Origin: Cellulosilyticum sp.
Lineage (GTDB): Bacteria; Bacillota; Clostridia; Lachnospirales; Cellulosilyticaceae
Reading direction: 5' to 3'
DNA length: 49,543 nucleotides
NCBI GenBank assembly: GCA_015058045.1
Contig: SVDC01000018.1
Span: 16,550 to 66,092, forward strand
Below the pieces are notes generated by a model. It was not told the origin of the DNA, did not search any database, and saw only the letters and a program-made list of their open reading frames with translations. Numbering within the stretch: the first letter of the stretch is position 1; the number at the start of each line of letters is the position of its first letter. Below are positions 35,332 through 43,405 of this stretch, piece after piece. Position numbers and translations under genes: made by a program.

Positions 35332-36643
35332 ACTCATTCTTTATTAATTTTTTAATGAAGCCCTGGGAATCGACTTGTCTTTTAAGCAATTCTAATAATG
35401 CCTCATGGTAGACTTTCATCCCTTCGCTATCTAATATATAGTCATATGCCTGACCATAATTCTCCATTAGGAAAATAGACTGACATTGTTTTAAAAGTCC
35501 ATACTTTGTTCCTTCTAGGGATTGATCTCTATACACAGGTATCCCCATACCTTTATGTATAACAGCACTATCTGAAATCTCTTTCATCATCTGTATAAAC
35601 AGTATTTTTTCATTTATTCCTTCTAAGCTAGTATGCTTATTGAGCACAAAGCCATCTGCATAACCGGCAAGTCCCACTTGACCATTTTCCATATTGGACT
35701 GGGTTTTTCTTGGAAAACTAATTGCTTTAACTTTTCCTTTAACAAGTGAATGAATAATATCATCTATATTCCTACTTGCCCAGCTTCCCGAGAACAGCAT
35801 GGCACCTTCTCCTTTAATAAATGCATTGATTGCATCCATACTGGTATCGTTTTCGAAACCTACTTGCCAAGGCTCCAGGTCTACGATTTCTTTAAACCGC
35901 TGTGTCGTCTTACCAAATCCTTCCACTCCAAAGTATTTTGGATTATCTCTAAGATCATCTAGAATCTGAATAGGTACATAGTTAAGTGCGAGTTCCATAA
36001 AACACAAAGATGCCATTTCTGCTTCATTTCCACTAATGAGTATTGGTGTAACCCCTTGCTTCTTAAACCCCTTAATGGCCTCAATGAACGCCTCATAAGT
36101 TGTAGGTGGTTCTATGTTGCAACTTGTAAAGAGCTCTGTATTACAGTATAAAATGCTATTCCATCCAAAAGCAGGTAAGCCATAAATTTTCTCATCTACT
36201 GTATAACTTTCAAGTGCCCCTTCATACATTTGACGTTGTTGATGTAATAACACTATATCTGTTAAATCCATTACAACATCTAAAGCAACAAGTTCACTTA
36301 ATCGCTCATTCCCCCATGAATAAAACATATCGGGTAAACTATTGGTTCTAGCTGCATTTAAAATCATCTCATCATATATATCTTTTTTAAAGGCCTTGAT
36401 TTTAAACCTTACCTGAGGGTAAGCTTTTTTATAATTTGGAATGACTTCTTCCATCACCCTTTCCATATTTCCCTCAATAGTCCAAATTTCAAAACTTTGC
36501 TGCTCCTCTTTAGTACTTGCATAAGCTGTCTTTACTTCTTGATATACCATATGCTTATTCTTACTCATTAGTATAACGCAAATCAAGATAATCCCTACAA
36601 ATATCCCTACTATCATCCAATTTGTCCAATTTTTCTTTTTCAC
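35330..36643 (-). CDS. Membrane-anchored extracellular solute-binding protein
   Basis: This 437-aa protein resembles sugar-type ABC solute-binding proteins (family 1): EEVIPNYKKAYPQVRFKI near residue 65, YSWGNERLSEL near residue 109, VDEKIYGLPAFGWNSILY near residue 149 and FIKGEGAMLFSGSWA near residue 268. The N-terminus is a single membrane helix (about 10-28) with no lipobox Cys, so it is anchored by the helix rather than by lipid. Start is GTG with AAGAAGGG upstream. It is 76 bases after the kinase gene. No ABC permease or ATPase is near, so it may act as a ligand-presenting partner of the kinase rather than a transporter part. Confidence 0.86.
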   Translation of the reverse strand: MKKKNWTNWMIVGIFVGIILICVILMSKNKHMVYQEVKTAYASTKEEQQSFEIWTIEGNMERVMEEVIPNYKKAYPQVRFKIKAFKKDIYDEMILNAARTNSLPDMFYSWGNERLSELVALDVVMDLTDIVLLHQQRQMYEGALESYTVDEKIYGLPAFGWNSILYCNTELFTSCNIEPPTTYEAFIEAIKGFKKQGVTPILISGNEAEMASLCFMELALNYVPIQILDDLRDNPKYFGVEGFGKTTQRFKEIVDLEPWQVGFENDTSMDAINAFIKGEGAMLFSGSWASRNIDDIIHSLVKGKVKAISFPRKTQSNMENGQVGLAGYADGFVLNKHTSLEGINEKILFIQMMKEISDSAVIHKGMGIPVYRDQSLEGTKYGLLKQCQSIFLMENYGQAYDYILDSEGMKVYHEALLELLKRQVDSQGFIKKLIKNE

Positions 36644-36719
36644 ATATAGCCCTTCTTATACTCGTGTACTTAAATCAAAAAATCATTTTTATAATGAGGA
36701 TTATAGCATACTCGATAGA

Positions 36720-38486
36720 TTACATTGAATAGGCGTCCTTGTTGTACTTTTTTGCATGTTCTTCCCAAGGAACGTAGAGTTTTATAGATGTATATTCACC
36801 AAGCTTAGAATCTATCTCCATAATTTCATTCACATTTTTTATTTGATATAGCAAATTAATTCTTTTAATAGTTGACTTAAGTCCGAATCCTGATTTATTT
36901 TTTAAGCGTCCTCCTCGAAGAATGCTTTCTTTAATGCTATCTTCCATACCTTTTCCATTATCATAGATTTCTATAATGGTTCTTTCTCTATCGTAGTCTG
37001 CCTTTATAGTCATTTTTACTTGTAAAGGTTCTTCCATGGTTTTTATCCCATACTTAATGCTATTTTCTACTAGCGTTTGTAAAATCATGCGGGGTATTTT
37101 TTTGCTATATACTTCCTCATCTACATCTAAAACAAGTCTTATAAGGTCTGGATTTTTTAATTCGGCAATATGGACATACTCTTTCATAATAACTAGTTCT
37201 TGTTCTATGGTATTCACATTATTTTCCTGTGATAGACATGCCCTATAATATTTAGCCAATCCCTTTACGAGTTTTAATGCCGTCTTCTGATCCTCTACTG
37301 CAAGAAGTAAACTGACGCTATTTAATGTGTTAAATAAGAAATGAGGATTAACTTGATGATTAATCACCGAAAGCTCTAATACACGCCTTTGCATTTCCCT
37401 TTCTTCTCCTTCTTTAATCAACTCATTAATCCTCGTTAGCATTTCATTTAAAGCCTCTGCAATAATGCTGCCTTCTCTATATTTACTATCTACTTCAAAT
37501 CGTTTGGATAAAAGTCCTTCTTCTGAAATCTGCCTTGCTACCTGACTAATCTTCTCTAAAGGCTCTATAACAATGGCTCTTACAGCAATTGTACCTACAG
37601 CTAAGAAAATAAGGTTAATTAAAGATAAGGCAATCACAATATTAAGCACATCACTATCTCTAGGCTCAGTAATATATTTTCCCAATAATCTAAGGCCTAA
37701 TGAAGTACTAACTAATTCCACATGATGATAGCTACTTTCCCACTCTGCTGTCTGAGCTTTATCTAGGGCATTTGCCCTATATAAGGTATATATCTTTTTT
37801 AACTCTCCCGATTCACCGAAATTTAAGATATGCTCCTCACTATCTACTAATACAATCTGAAACTGATTACGCTGCAAGTATTCATCTAGCCTTTCCTTTA
37901 AAACTTCATGGTCTAGAAAATAAAACATATAACCTATGGTTTCTAAGCGATTCACTCCGTTAATTCGTCTTGCTACAAACAAGGAACGCTTTTTATCGCT
38001 ATCCACATAGTCACTACCTATCCCTACATAAATTTGCCCTTCTTTTTCATTAATTTTCGCCATTACTTCTTTAGAAAATTGGCTTTTAAAGTCCTCTTTA
38101 TCATGCTTATCTGTGGAAAGGCGAGATACAGAAAGAAGTTGTCCATTTAATCCCATGAGCTCAACAGACTTGACCTCCTCATTGCGTAATACCCAATTCC
38201 CTACTATCTTTCCTACTTCCACATTTTCCTCTAGTTGCCCCTGCTCAAAAGCTTCAACAACATGACTATCTAGAGTAAGTTCCAAAGAATTTTCATCCAC
38301 CTTATTAATGATTAAACTTAGAAAGTCTTCGCAGGTTCTAGTGGTTTCTAATTCCTCTAGATACTTCTCTGCCAATTTTTCCTTGCCTGTTGCCACTTTA
38401 TAGATTCCTATGCCTAGAACCATGGCAATCATCATGGCAGCGAGGTAAATCATAATAAAAATCCCCCTAATACTCCCTCTTCCCAC
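36720..38486 (-). CDS. YesM/LytS-type sensor histidine kinase
   Basis: This 588-aa membrane kinase has helix 1 at about residues 8-27, an outer sensor region up to about 275, helix 2 at about 277-300, and a HAMP linker (IEPLEKISQVARQISEEG). The His_kinase phosphoacceptor region is NHQVNPHFLFNTLNS near residue 371. The ATPase motifs are LVENSIKYGI, EIYDNGKGM and GFGLKSTIKRINLLY. Start is GTG at 38486 with AAGGAG upstream. It lies between a receiver-only regulator and a solute-binding protein; the 131-base gap to the regulator is a tandem repeat. Such kinases often sense sugars through a binding protein. Confidence 0.93.
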   Translation of the reverse strand: MGRGSIRGIFIMIYLAAMMIAMVLGIGIYKVATGKEKLAEKYLEELETTRTCEDFLSLIINKVDENSLELTLDSHVVEAFEQGQLEENVEVGKIVGNWVLRNEEVKSVELMGLNGQLLSVSRLSTDKHDKEDFKSQFSKEVMAKINEKEGQIYVGIGSDYVDSDKKRSLFVARRINGVNRLETIGYMFYFLDHEVLKERLDEYLQRNQFQIVLVDSEEHILNFGESGELKKIYTLYRANALDKAQTAEWESSYHHVELVSTSLGLRLLGKYITEPRDSDVLNIVIALSLINLIFLAVGTIAVRAIVIEPLEKISQVARQISEEGLLSKRFEVDSKYREGSIIAEALNEMLTRINELIKEGEEREMQRRVLELSVINHQVNPHFLFNTLNSVSLLLAVEDQKTALKLVKGLAKYYRACLSQENNVNTIEQELVIMKEYVHIAELKNPDLIRLVLDVDEEVYSKKIPRMILQTLVENSIKYGIKTMEEPLQVKMTIKADYDRERTIIEIYDNGKGMEDSIKESILRGGRLKNKSGFGLKSTIKRINLLYQIKNVNEIMEIDSKLGEYTSIKLYVPWEEHAKKYNKDAYSM

Positions 38487-38517
38487 CTTTAATCTCCTTA
38501 ACTATATGCCTGTTTTT

Positions 38518-38665
38518 GATTTAAGCCTACTTCATTTTAAGCATACTTTTATCTTGTCTAAGCATGCTTTAGCTTATCTAAGCATGCCTTAGGTTTATCA
38601 AGTATGCTTTAGTCTGTCTAAGTGTGTTTTAAATCTAAACGTGCTTTGGTTTTAAGCATAATTTG
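38518..38665. repeat. Degenerate tandem repeat (about 20 bp, about 7-8 units)
   Basis: Units resembling TCTAAGCATGCTTTAGYTTA follow one another: TTTAAGCATACTTTTATCTTG, TCTAAGCATGCTTTAGCTTA, TCTAAGCATGCCTTAGGTTTA, TCAAGTATGCTTTAGTCTG, TCTAAGTGTGTTTTAAA and TCTAAACGTGCTTTGGTTT. The array fills the gap between kinase and regulator and runs about 45 bases into the regulator's 3' end. Confidence 0.8.
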
Positions 38666-39019
38666 TGTAATTTCTTCCTCATCTATAGGTTTTAATACAT
38701 ATTCTAAAACACCATGTCTAATAGCTTCTTTAGCATACTCAAACTCATCATATGCTGTTAATACAATAATCTCTTTGGCTAAGCAATTATTTTCACGCTC
38801 ACTTTCTCTTACCTCAGAAATAAACTTTAGTCCATTCATAATAGGCATTTCTATATCTGTAATAATGACATCCACTTTTTCTATTTCTAACTGCTCTAAA
38901 GCTTGTTTACCATTTTGTGCAAGTGATGTGATTTCAAACCCCAAAGCATTCCAATCAATCATCTTGCTTAATCCTTTACGTATAATCGGTTCATCATCTA
39001 CAATTTGAACATAATACAT
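38618..39019 (-). CDS. Receiver-only response regulator
   Basis: This 133-aa protein is a single receiver domain: acidic pair Asp8-Asp9, phosphoacceptor Asp55 in ITDIEMP, Thr88 and Lys110 in LKPID. It resembles the receiver of YesN-type regulators but lacks their linker and AraC-type DNA-binding domain. The frame stops within a tandem repeat, so truncation by repeat growth is possible; the alternative is a genuine stand-alone receiver. Further on in the same frame, after stops, come peptides similar to its own C-terminus (LDKPKA, LDKLKHA), which shows the repeat was coding-like. ATG follows GAGGGGAT. It starts 12 bases after the RelA/SpoT-like gene. Confidence 0.9.
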   Translation of the reverse strand: MYYVQIVDDEPIIRKGLSKMIDWNALGFEITSLAQNGKQALEQLEIEKVDVIITDIEMPIMNGLKFISEVRESERENNCLAKEIIVLTAYDEFEYAKEAIRHGVLEYVLKPIDEEEITQIMLKTKARLDLKHT

Positions 39020-39031
39020 TCTATATCCCCT

Positions 39032-40519
39032 CTATCCTAGTTTATAGATATATTTTACCATACCCTTTGGTACTTCCACATTAGATTTAGTTGCTCTAAT
39101 ATCATCTAAAATAGACAACACTTTCTCAGATTCAATATCTAGATTAAACAGCATATAGAGCCTAACCTCTAATAAATTTAAATAAATTTTCTTTTCATTC
39201 TCCCACTCTTCATAGGTTAATACATTCTTATAAATAGACTCTATAATGCTATTGATGTGTTTAACTACCTGATCCACCATATTATCATATAAAAGCTCTA
39301 CAGAATTGATGGCTACAAAGCAGTGCGCAAATTTAAGTAATAATTCATCCAAAATTTCCTTTGTTTCATCATTGGTAAAGTTTCCATTTAATTTAGTACT
39401 ATTCATCTTGTAATATAATTTTTGTGTGTAGTAGTTTAAGAAGTTTTCAAAGTCCCCTCTATTATTTTCTGGTTCAATAGCAAAAAGAATACGGAAGAAT
39501 AAATTCCACTGAAATTCCTCATTCATTCTAGCACGTAAATGCTCACCAATGATTTTAGCATGTGGTACTGTATAGTATGGTTCCTCTTCAAACTCTAAAC
39601 GCTTTGTAAAATCAATTTCATCTTGTTCAATACTACGCACTTTCTCAAGACCATTTAATAAACATTCATTAAGTGAAGTCCCTTCCTTACCTAAAGTATC
39701 TCTAAATACATATTTCACAATTGCCTCACAGGACTTTTTGAATTCTATCAACACGCCAAGGCTTTCCTTCATACGCTTTGCAAAAATATCATAGATAATT
39801 TTAGCGAGCATGGTTTCCATTTGCTTTTCTTGAGCTACATAAGCATCTTCTTCAATTTGCTCAAACTGGTTAGAAATCAGTAAAAGCTGTTGGTCAATAG
39901 TAGATAAACTTGTTTTTATAGATTTCATAATATCCTTATAAAACTGATCTGCTATAACATAATTAAAGTTTTTATAAATGACCTTATGCTCAATCTCACC
40001 CCAGAACACATTAACAAGGGACTTAATCTGAAGCTCAAAATTTACCTCTTCTTCTCCATCAATGTATTTCCCATCAATACGGTAAATCTTCATCCCATTT
40101 TTTTGTTCCTGCGGCTGTTTACCTACTAAATTTAAAAGTAAATTAGGCGATGTACTACTACAGTAAAAATCATCATGTTGTTGACTCTTTTCATTAAAAG
40201 TACGCTTAATAAATCTATATAAATCCGCTTCATCTTGAATAAAACGGCACTCAATACGTACCCCTATCACATCCGGTAAATGTTTAAAAAGTGCTTCCTT
40301 TGTATCATACTTTTGGTAGTACTGGTTACGAATAATCTTCTCTTTTAAGCTCTTTGCTGATTTCACACGAGAATTTATATTTAAATAACCTTTCTCAGCT
40401 TCCATTAATAAATTCTCAAAGAAGAATTCTATCTCTTTGGCTACTTGGTCTAATACCATTCTTTTATCTTCTAACGCTTGTAAAACTTCTTCAATAAATC
40501 CAAATAACTTTAATTCCAT
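39032..40519 (-). CDS. RelA/SpoT-domain protein with degenerate synthetase motif and long C-terminus
   Basis: This 495-aa protein has a RelA/SpoT (p)ppGpp-synthetase-like domain in about residues 45-205: RVKSAKSLKEKI near 49, DVIGVRIECRF near 82, and FELQIKS with GEIEHKVIYK near 161-182. The GYRSLH-type loop that holds the acceptor nucleotide is not seen; the stretch reads TSPNLLLNLVGKQPQEQ. Activity is therefore doubtful, or the substrate differs. Residues about 210-495 are helical and unrecognised. ATG follows GAGGGTGA. It is the first gene of an operon with the receiver, YesM-type kinase and solute-binding genes. Alternative: a ligand-binding or toxin-like synthetase relative. Confidence 0.82.
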   Translation of the reverse strand: MELKLFGFIEEVLQALEDKRMVLDQVAKEIEFFFENLLMEAEKGYLNINSRVKSAKSLKEKIIRNQYYQKYDTKEALFKHLPDVIGVRIECRFIQDEADLYRFIKRTFNEKSQQHDDFYCSSTSPNLLLNLVGKQPQEQKNGMKIYRIDGKYIDGEEEVNFELQIKSLVNVFWGEIEHKVIYKNFNYVIADQFYKDIMKSIKTSLSTIDQQLLLISNQFEQIEEDAYVAQEKQMETMLAKIIYDIFAKRMKESLGVLIEFKKSCEAIVKYVFRDTLGKEGTSLNECLLNGLEKVRSIEQDEIDFTKRLEFEEEPYYTVPHAKIIGEHLRARMNEEFQWNLFFRILFAIEPENNRGDFENFLNYYTQKLYYKMNSTKLNGNFTNDETKEILDELLLKFAHCFVAINSVELLYDNMVDQVVKHINSIIESIYKNVLTYEEWENEKKIYLNLLEVRLYMLFNLDIESEKVLSILDDIRATKSNVEVPKGMVKYIYKLG

Positions 40520-40607
40520 TTATACTTTCACCCTCTTAATCCCCATATTATTCTCTATTAGTATACTATGTAGAAATTAAGATACTATAAAAAAACATAT
40601 AATAATA

Positions 40608-40638
40608 TAAAAAAAGTCAGGAAATTTATTCTCCTGAC
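40608..40638 (-). terminator. Intrinsic terminator of the AbrB-family gene
   Basis: GTCAGGA (40616-40622) pairs with TCCTGAC (40632-40638). On the minus strand seven Ts follow. It is 13 bases after the stop at 40652. Confidence 0.88.
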
Positions 40639-40651
40639 CTTTTTTACATTA

Positions 40652-40915
40652 TTATTCAGTAACTTTTAAACCAGCCATTCTAGCAAGTTCAATAATAGTA
40701 TTTTTTGATACTTTTTTACCTTTGTAATCAATTAAATCTTCCATACTACCATTAAAGATATCTGCTGGTTCATATTTTTTTAGAATAATTGTGTTGTCAT
40801 CGACAAAAATTTCAAGTGCGTCCTTCTCGTTAATGTCGAAATTTCTTCTTAATTCAATAGGTAATACTACTCTCCCTAATTCGTCTACCTTTCTAACTAC
40901 ACCTGTTGATTTCAC
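40652..40915 (-). CDS. AbrB/SpoVT-family transition-state regulator
   Basis: This 87-aa DNA-binding protein has the swapped-hairpin AbrB domain in about residues 1-48: STGVVRKVDELGRVVLPIELR and then EIFVDDNTIILKKY. The basic Arg residues at R8, R15, R23 and R24 fit DNA contact. The C-terminus (ELARMAGLKVTE) may form the dimer tail. Start is GTG with GGGAGAGGAT upstream. It has its own promoter and terminator and is divergent from spmA-spmB, consistent with control of stationary-phase or sporulation genes. AbrB versus SpoVT is not resolved; SpoVT is longer (about 180 aa), so AbrB-like is preferred. Confidence 0.94.
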   Translation of the reverse strand: MKSTGVVRKVDELGRVVLPIELRRNFDINEKDALEIFVDDNTIILKKYEPADIFNGSMEDLIDYKGKKVSKNTIIELARMAGLKVTE

Positions 40916-40967
40916 TACTATCCTCTCCCTCGATAATACTTCTCATATTTTTCCATGCCCTACAACT

Positions 40968-40996
40968 AAAGTACCATAATTAACCATTAAAGTCAA
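40968..40996 (-). promoter_or_regulatory. Promoter of the AbrB-family gene
   Basis: TTGACT (40996-40991) and TACTTT (40973-40968) are 17 bases apart on the minus strand, about 50 bases before the start codon. Confidence 0.55.
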
Positions 40997-41268
40997 TTAA
41001 CTTTTGTATTTTTTTAGACTTTTTTAAATAAAAAGTAAATGCCCTACTCCATAATATTTGTCGAATTAAATTATTGTTCCAATTTTCGTGTTGATTGTTG
41101 TAAAATCTATGTCATTTCAAGCAAAACATTGTCATCTTTATTTGTCGATTGCATTTTCCAGTTCAAATTTTACTAACCTTCCATTTAATGCCTCATGGAT
41201 TTATACTCATTTTCTTGTCCTTTGTGCATATATTAAATAAGACAAGTTGTATTGGAAGGTGGATCTAT
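40997..41268. other. Upstream region of spmA-spmB
   Basis: Together with the promoter region of the divergent AbrB-like gene this is a 353-base stretch without a gene. It is AT-rich and holds no convincing housekeeping promoter or hairpin. A sporulation sigma factor (sigma E controls spmAB in Bacillus subtilis) is expected to act here, but I could not place its boxes. An open frame from 41149 into spmA lacks a ribosome site and is not used. Confidence 0.4.
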
Positions 41269-41850
41269 ATGCTAAATTATATCTGGAGTTTCATGATTAT
41301 TTTTGCTGTACTCTTTTCAGGCTTTAAAGGTGGTATGGGTGAGGTCACGACCTCTGCTTTAAATGGTGCTGAAGAAGCTGTTACCCTCTGTATTAAAATG
41401 TGTGGCGTCGTCTCCATGTGGATGGGGATTATGCGCATTGCAGAAAAGGCCAAGCTTATTGATTTATGGACCTTAAAAATGACGCCAATTCTAAATTTTC
41501 TTTTCCCTAGTGTCCCTAAAGATCATCCTGCTAGAAAATACATTGCAACCAATCTAATCGCCAACTTTCTTGGATTGGGTTGGGCAGCTACGCCCCCTGG
41601 ACTACAGGCCATGGTAGAATTACAGAAGCTGAATAAAAATAAGGAATGTGCAACTCATGCCATGTGCATGTTCCTCATTATTAATATATCGTCTGTCCAA
41701 CTCATTCCAATTAATACTATTTCTTACAGAGTTATCTACCAATCGACAAATCCTACTGAAATTATTTTACCTACCATTATGGCTACCATTATTTCCACTT
41801 TAATTCCTGTTCTCTTTGCTAAATTTATGTATAGAAAGGGTGAAAACTAA
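41269..41850 (+). CDS. spmA: Spore maturation protein A
   Basis: This 193-aa membrane protein has about five helices and is known to work with SpmB in dehydrating the spore core. It starts MLNYIWSFMIIFAVLFSG. SALNGAEEAVTLCIKMCG near residue 29, the NLIANFLGLGWAATPPGL segment near residue 103 and INTISYR near residue 152 are family features. ATG 41269 follows AAGGTGG at 8 bases; the longer frame from 41149 starts at TTG without a ribosome site. Two bases separate its stop from spmB, so the pair is one operon. Strong evidence that the host forms endospores. Confidence 0.93.
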   Translation: MLNYIWSFMIIFAVLFSGFKGGMGEVTTSALNGAEEAVTLCIKMCGVVSMWMGIMRIAEKAKLIDLWTLKMTPILNFLFPSVPKDHPARKYIATNLIANFLGLGWAATPPGLQAMVELQKLNKNKECATHAMCMFLIINISSVQLIPINTISYRVIYQSTNPTEIILPTIMATIISTLIPVLFAKFMYRKGEN

Positions 41851-41851
41851 T

Positions 41852-42385
41852 ATGTCTATTTTGGTTACAGCCTCTGACTGGATTATCCCGCTCATTATGG
41901 TAGGCATTATTGTCTATGGCATGTTAAAAGATGTCAATGTATTTGAAGCGTTTATTGAAGGTGCAAAAGATGGACTTAAAGTGGTATTAGATATTTTACC
42001 TACTCTTATCGGCCTCTTAGTTGCTGTTGGCATGCTTCGCTGCTCTGGTGCTTTAACCGCTTTATCTAAGGCTATTTCGCCAATGCTTAGCTTTTCACAC
42101 TTTCCTAGTGAAGTCATTCCCACGCTTCTCCTTCATACTTTTTCTTCATCCGCATCAACTGGGCTTATGATTGACCTTTTTAAAACCTATGGACCTGATT
42201 CTTTTATTGGACGGCTGGTTTCTATTACCTCAGGGTGTACCGAAACTATTTTTTATACAATGACCGTCTACTATATGATTATTAAGGTTAAGAATAGTCG
42301 CTATACCTTAGCTGGTTCACTGATTGCCACATTAAGTGGTATTCTTGCAGCTTACTACCTTACTTTGAAATTTTTTGGCATTTAA
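41852..42385 (+). CDS. spmB: Spore maturation protein B
   Basis: This 177-aa partner of SpmA has about five membrane helices. ILPTLIGLLVAVGMLRCSGAL near residue 47 (shown in part) and GCTETIFYTMTVYY near residue 131 are typical of the Gate-domain family to which both proteins belong. AAAGGGTG lies about 8 bases before ATG 41852, within the end of spmA. The longer frame from 41816 overlaps spmA and is not used. Function as for spmA: spore core dehydration and heat resistance. Confidence 0.93.
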   Translation: MSILVTASDWIIPLIMVGIIVYGMLKDVNVFEAFIEGAKDGLKVVLDILPTLIGLLVAVGMLRCSGALTALSKAISPMLSFSHFPSEVIPTLLLHTFSSSASTGLMIDLFKTYGPDSFIGRLVSITSGCTETIFYTMTVYYMIIKVKNSRYTLAGSLIATLSGILAAYYLTLKFFGI

Positions 42386-42482
42386 TTATTTTTGATGATA
42401 TTCTTTTCACTCTATAAATGTTATAATGACTCTATAATACATAGGATTTGTTTTACAAATGAGATTTTAAGGAGAAATGAAT

Positions 42483-43256
42483 ATGTTAGAAAAAATTAAA
42501 TCTCTCTTTTCACGTTCTTCAGATGTTTACGAAAATGAAATTATGTATCATAAAAATGGAAAAGTCATGTATGAAGGAACCATCAAAGGTTCTAATTTTC
42601 ATGGTTTAGGTAAATATTATGCTGAAACAGGGGAACTTCGTTATGAAGGCAACTTTACAAATGGATTACCTGATGGTAAAGGAAAATGCTATCTTGAAGA
42701 TGGTAGCATTTATGAGGGTGATTTACACAAGGGTGAGCGCACAGGTATAGGCATCCAACACTTCTCAAATGGTGATATTTATGAGGGGCACTTTGTAAAT
42801 GGTGCTATAGATGGCAAAGGAAAACTCACAAAGGCTGATGGAACTGTCTATGAAGGTAATTTCTTAAAAAATCATTTACAAGGACATGGTGCGCCTACTG
42901 CTCCTAATCGAGTGACTTATCCTAACGGTGATGTATATGTCGGTGACTTTGTAGATACTGTGGAACATGGTCAGGGAAAATTTATCATTGCGTCTGGAAC
43001 TTATGAGGGACAAGTTGTTAATGGCTTACCTCATGGCAAAGGACACTTTATTTGGAATAACGGTTCATCTTATTATGGTGACTTCCTAGAAGGTCAAATG
43101 ACAGGTAAGGGAACCATCACCTATGAAAATGGTGAAAAATATATTGGTGAATTTAAAAATGGCTACAAACACGGAACTGGTGTCTATCAAGAATTTACTG
43201 GTCATCAATTTGATTGTGAATTTGAAAATGATCAACTTGTTTCTGCTAAACATTAA
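42483..43256 (+). CDS. MORN-repeat protein
   Basis: This 257-aa protein is almost wholly made of nine MORN repeats, with the pattern YEGxFxNGxxxGxGxxxxxxG, from about residue 30 to the end (for example YEGNFTNGLPDGKG and YEGQVVNGLPHGKG). The first 25 residues are basic and amphipathic (MLEKIKSLFSR). MORN repeats bind membranes or phospholipids in some proteins and act as scaffolds; no enzyme domain is attached. AAGGAG lies 8 bases before ATG 42483 and only 2 before ATG 42477, so I use the second. It follows spmAB by about 90 bases. A spore role is possible but not shown. Confidence 0.9.
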   Translation: MLEKIKSLFSRSSDVYENEIMYHKNGKVMYEGTIKGSNFHGLGKYYAETGELRYEGNFTNGLPDGKGKCYLEDGSIYEGDLHKGERTGIGIQHFSNGDIYEGHFVNGAIDGKGKLTKADGTVYEGNFLKNHLQGHGAPTAPNRVTYPNGDVYVGDFVDTVEHGQGKFIIASGTYEGQVVNGLPHGKGHFIWNNGSSYYGDFLEGQMTGKGTITYENGEKYIGEFKNGYKHGTGVYQEFTGHQFDCEFENDQLVSAKH

Positions 43257-43338
43257 TATACTTAATCTTATAAATGCTCAAGCATACACCTAGATACATT
43301 TATTTACACTTTTACATTATAGTGAAGAACGCAATCAT

Positions 43339-43384
43339 AGAAATAGGCGACTTACTCCTTCTGGGAGATTAGTCGCCTATTTCT
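43339..43384. terminator. Bidirectional terminator between convergent genes
   Basis: AGAAATAGGCGACT (43339-43352) pairs perfectly with AGTCGCCTATTTCT (43371-43384); inside, CTCC can pair with GGGAG. T-rich bases lie on either side. Confidence 0.8.
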
Positions 43385-43405
43385 ATATGACATAAATATT
43401 CCTTT

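Noticed and set aside
38518-38665. Possible CRISPR array
   Set aside because: Units are degenerate and directly adjoining, with no unique spacers and no cas genes.
38622-39008. 128-aa frame antisense to the response regulator
   Set aside because: It is a mirror of the receiver gene, lacks a ribosome site and has no recognisable domain.
41149-41268. 40-codon N-terminal extension of SpmA
   Set aside because: It begins at TTG without a ribosome site, and the known SpmA N-terminus fits ATG 41269.
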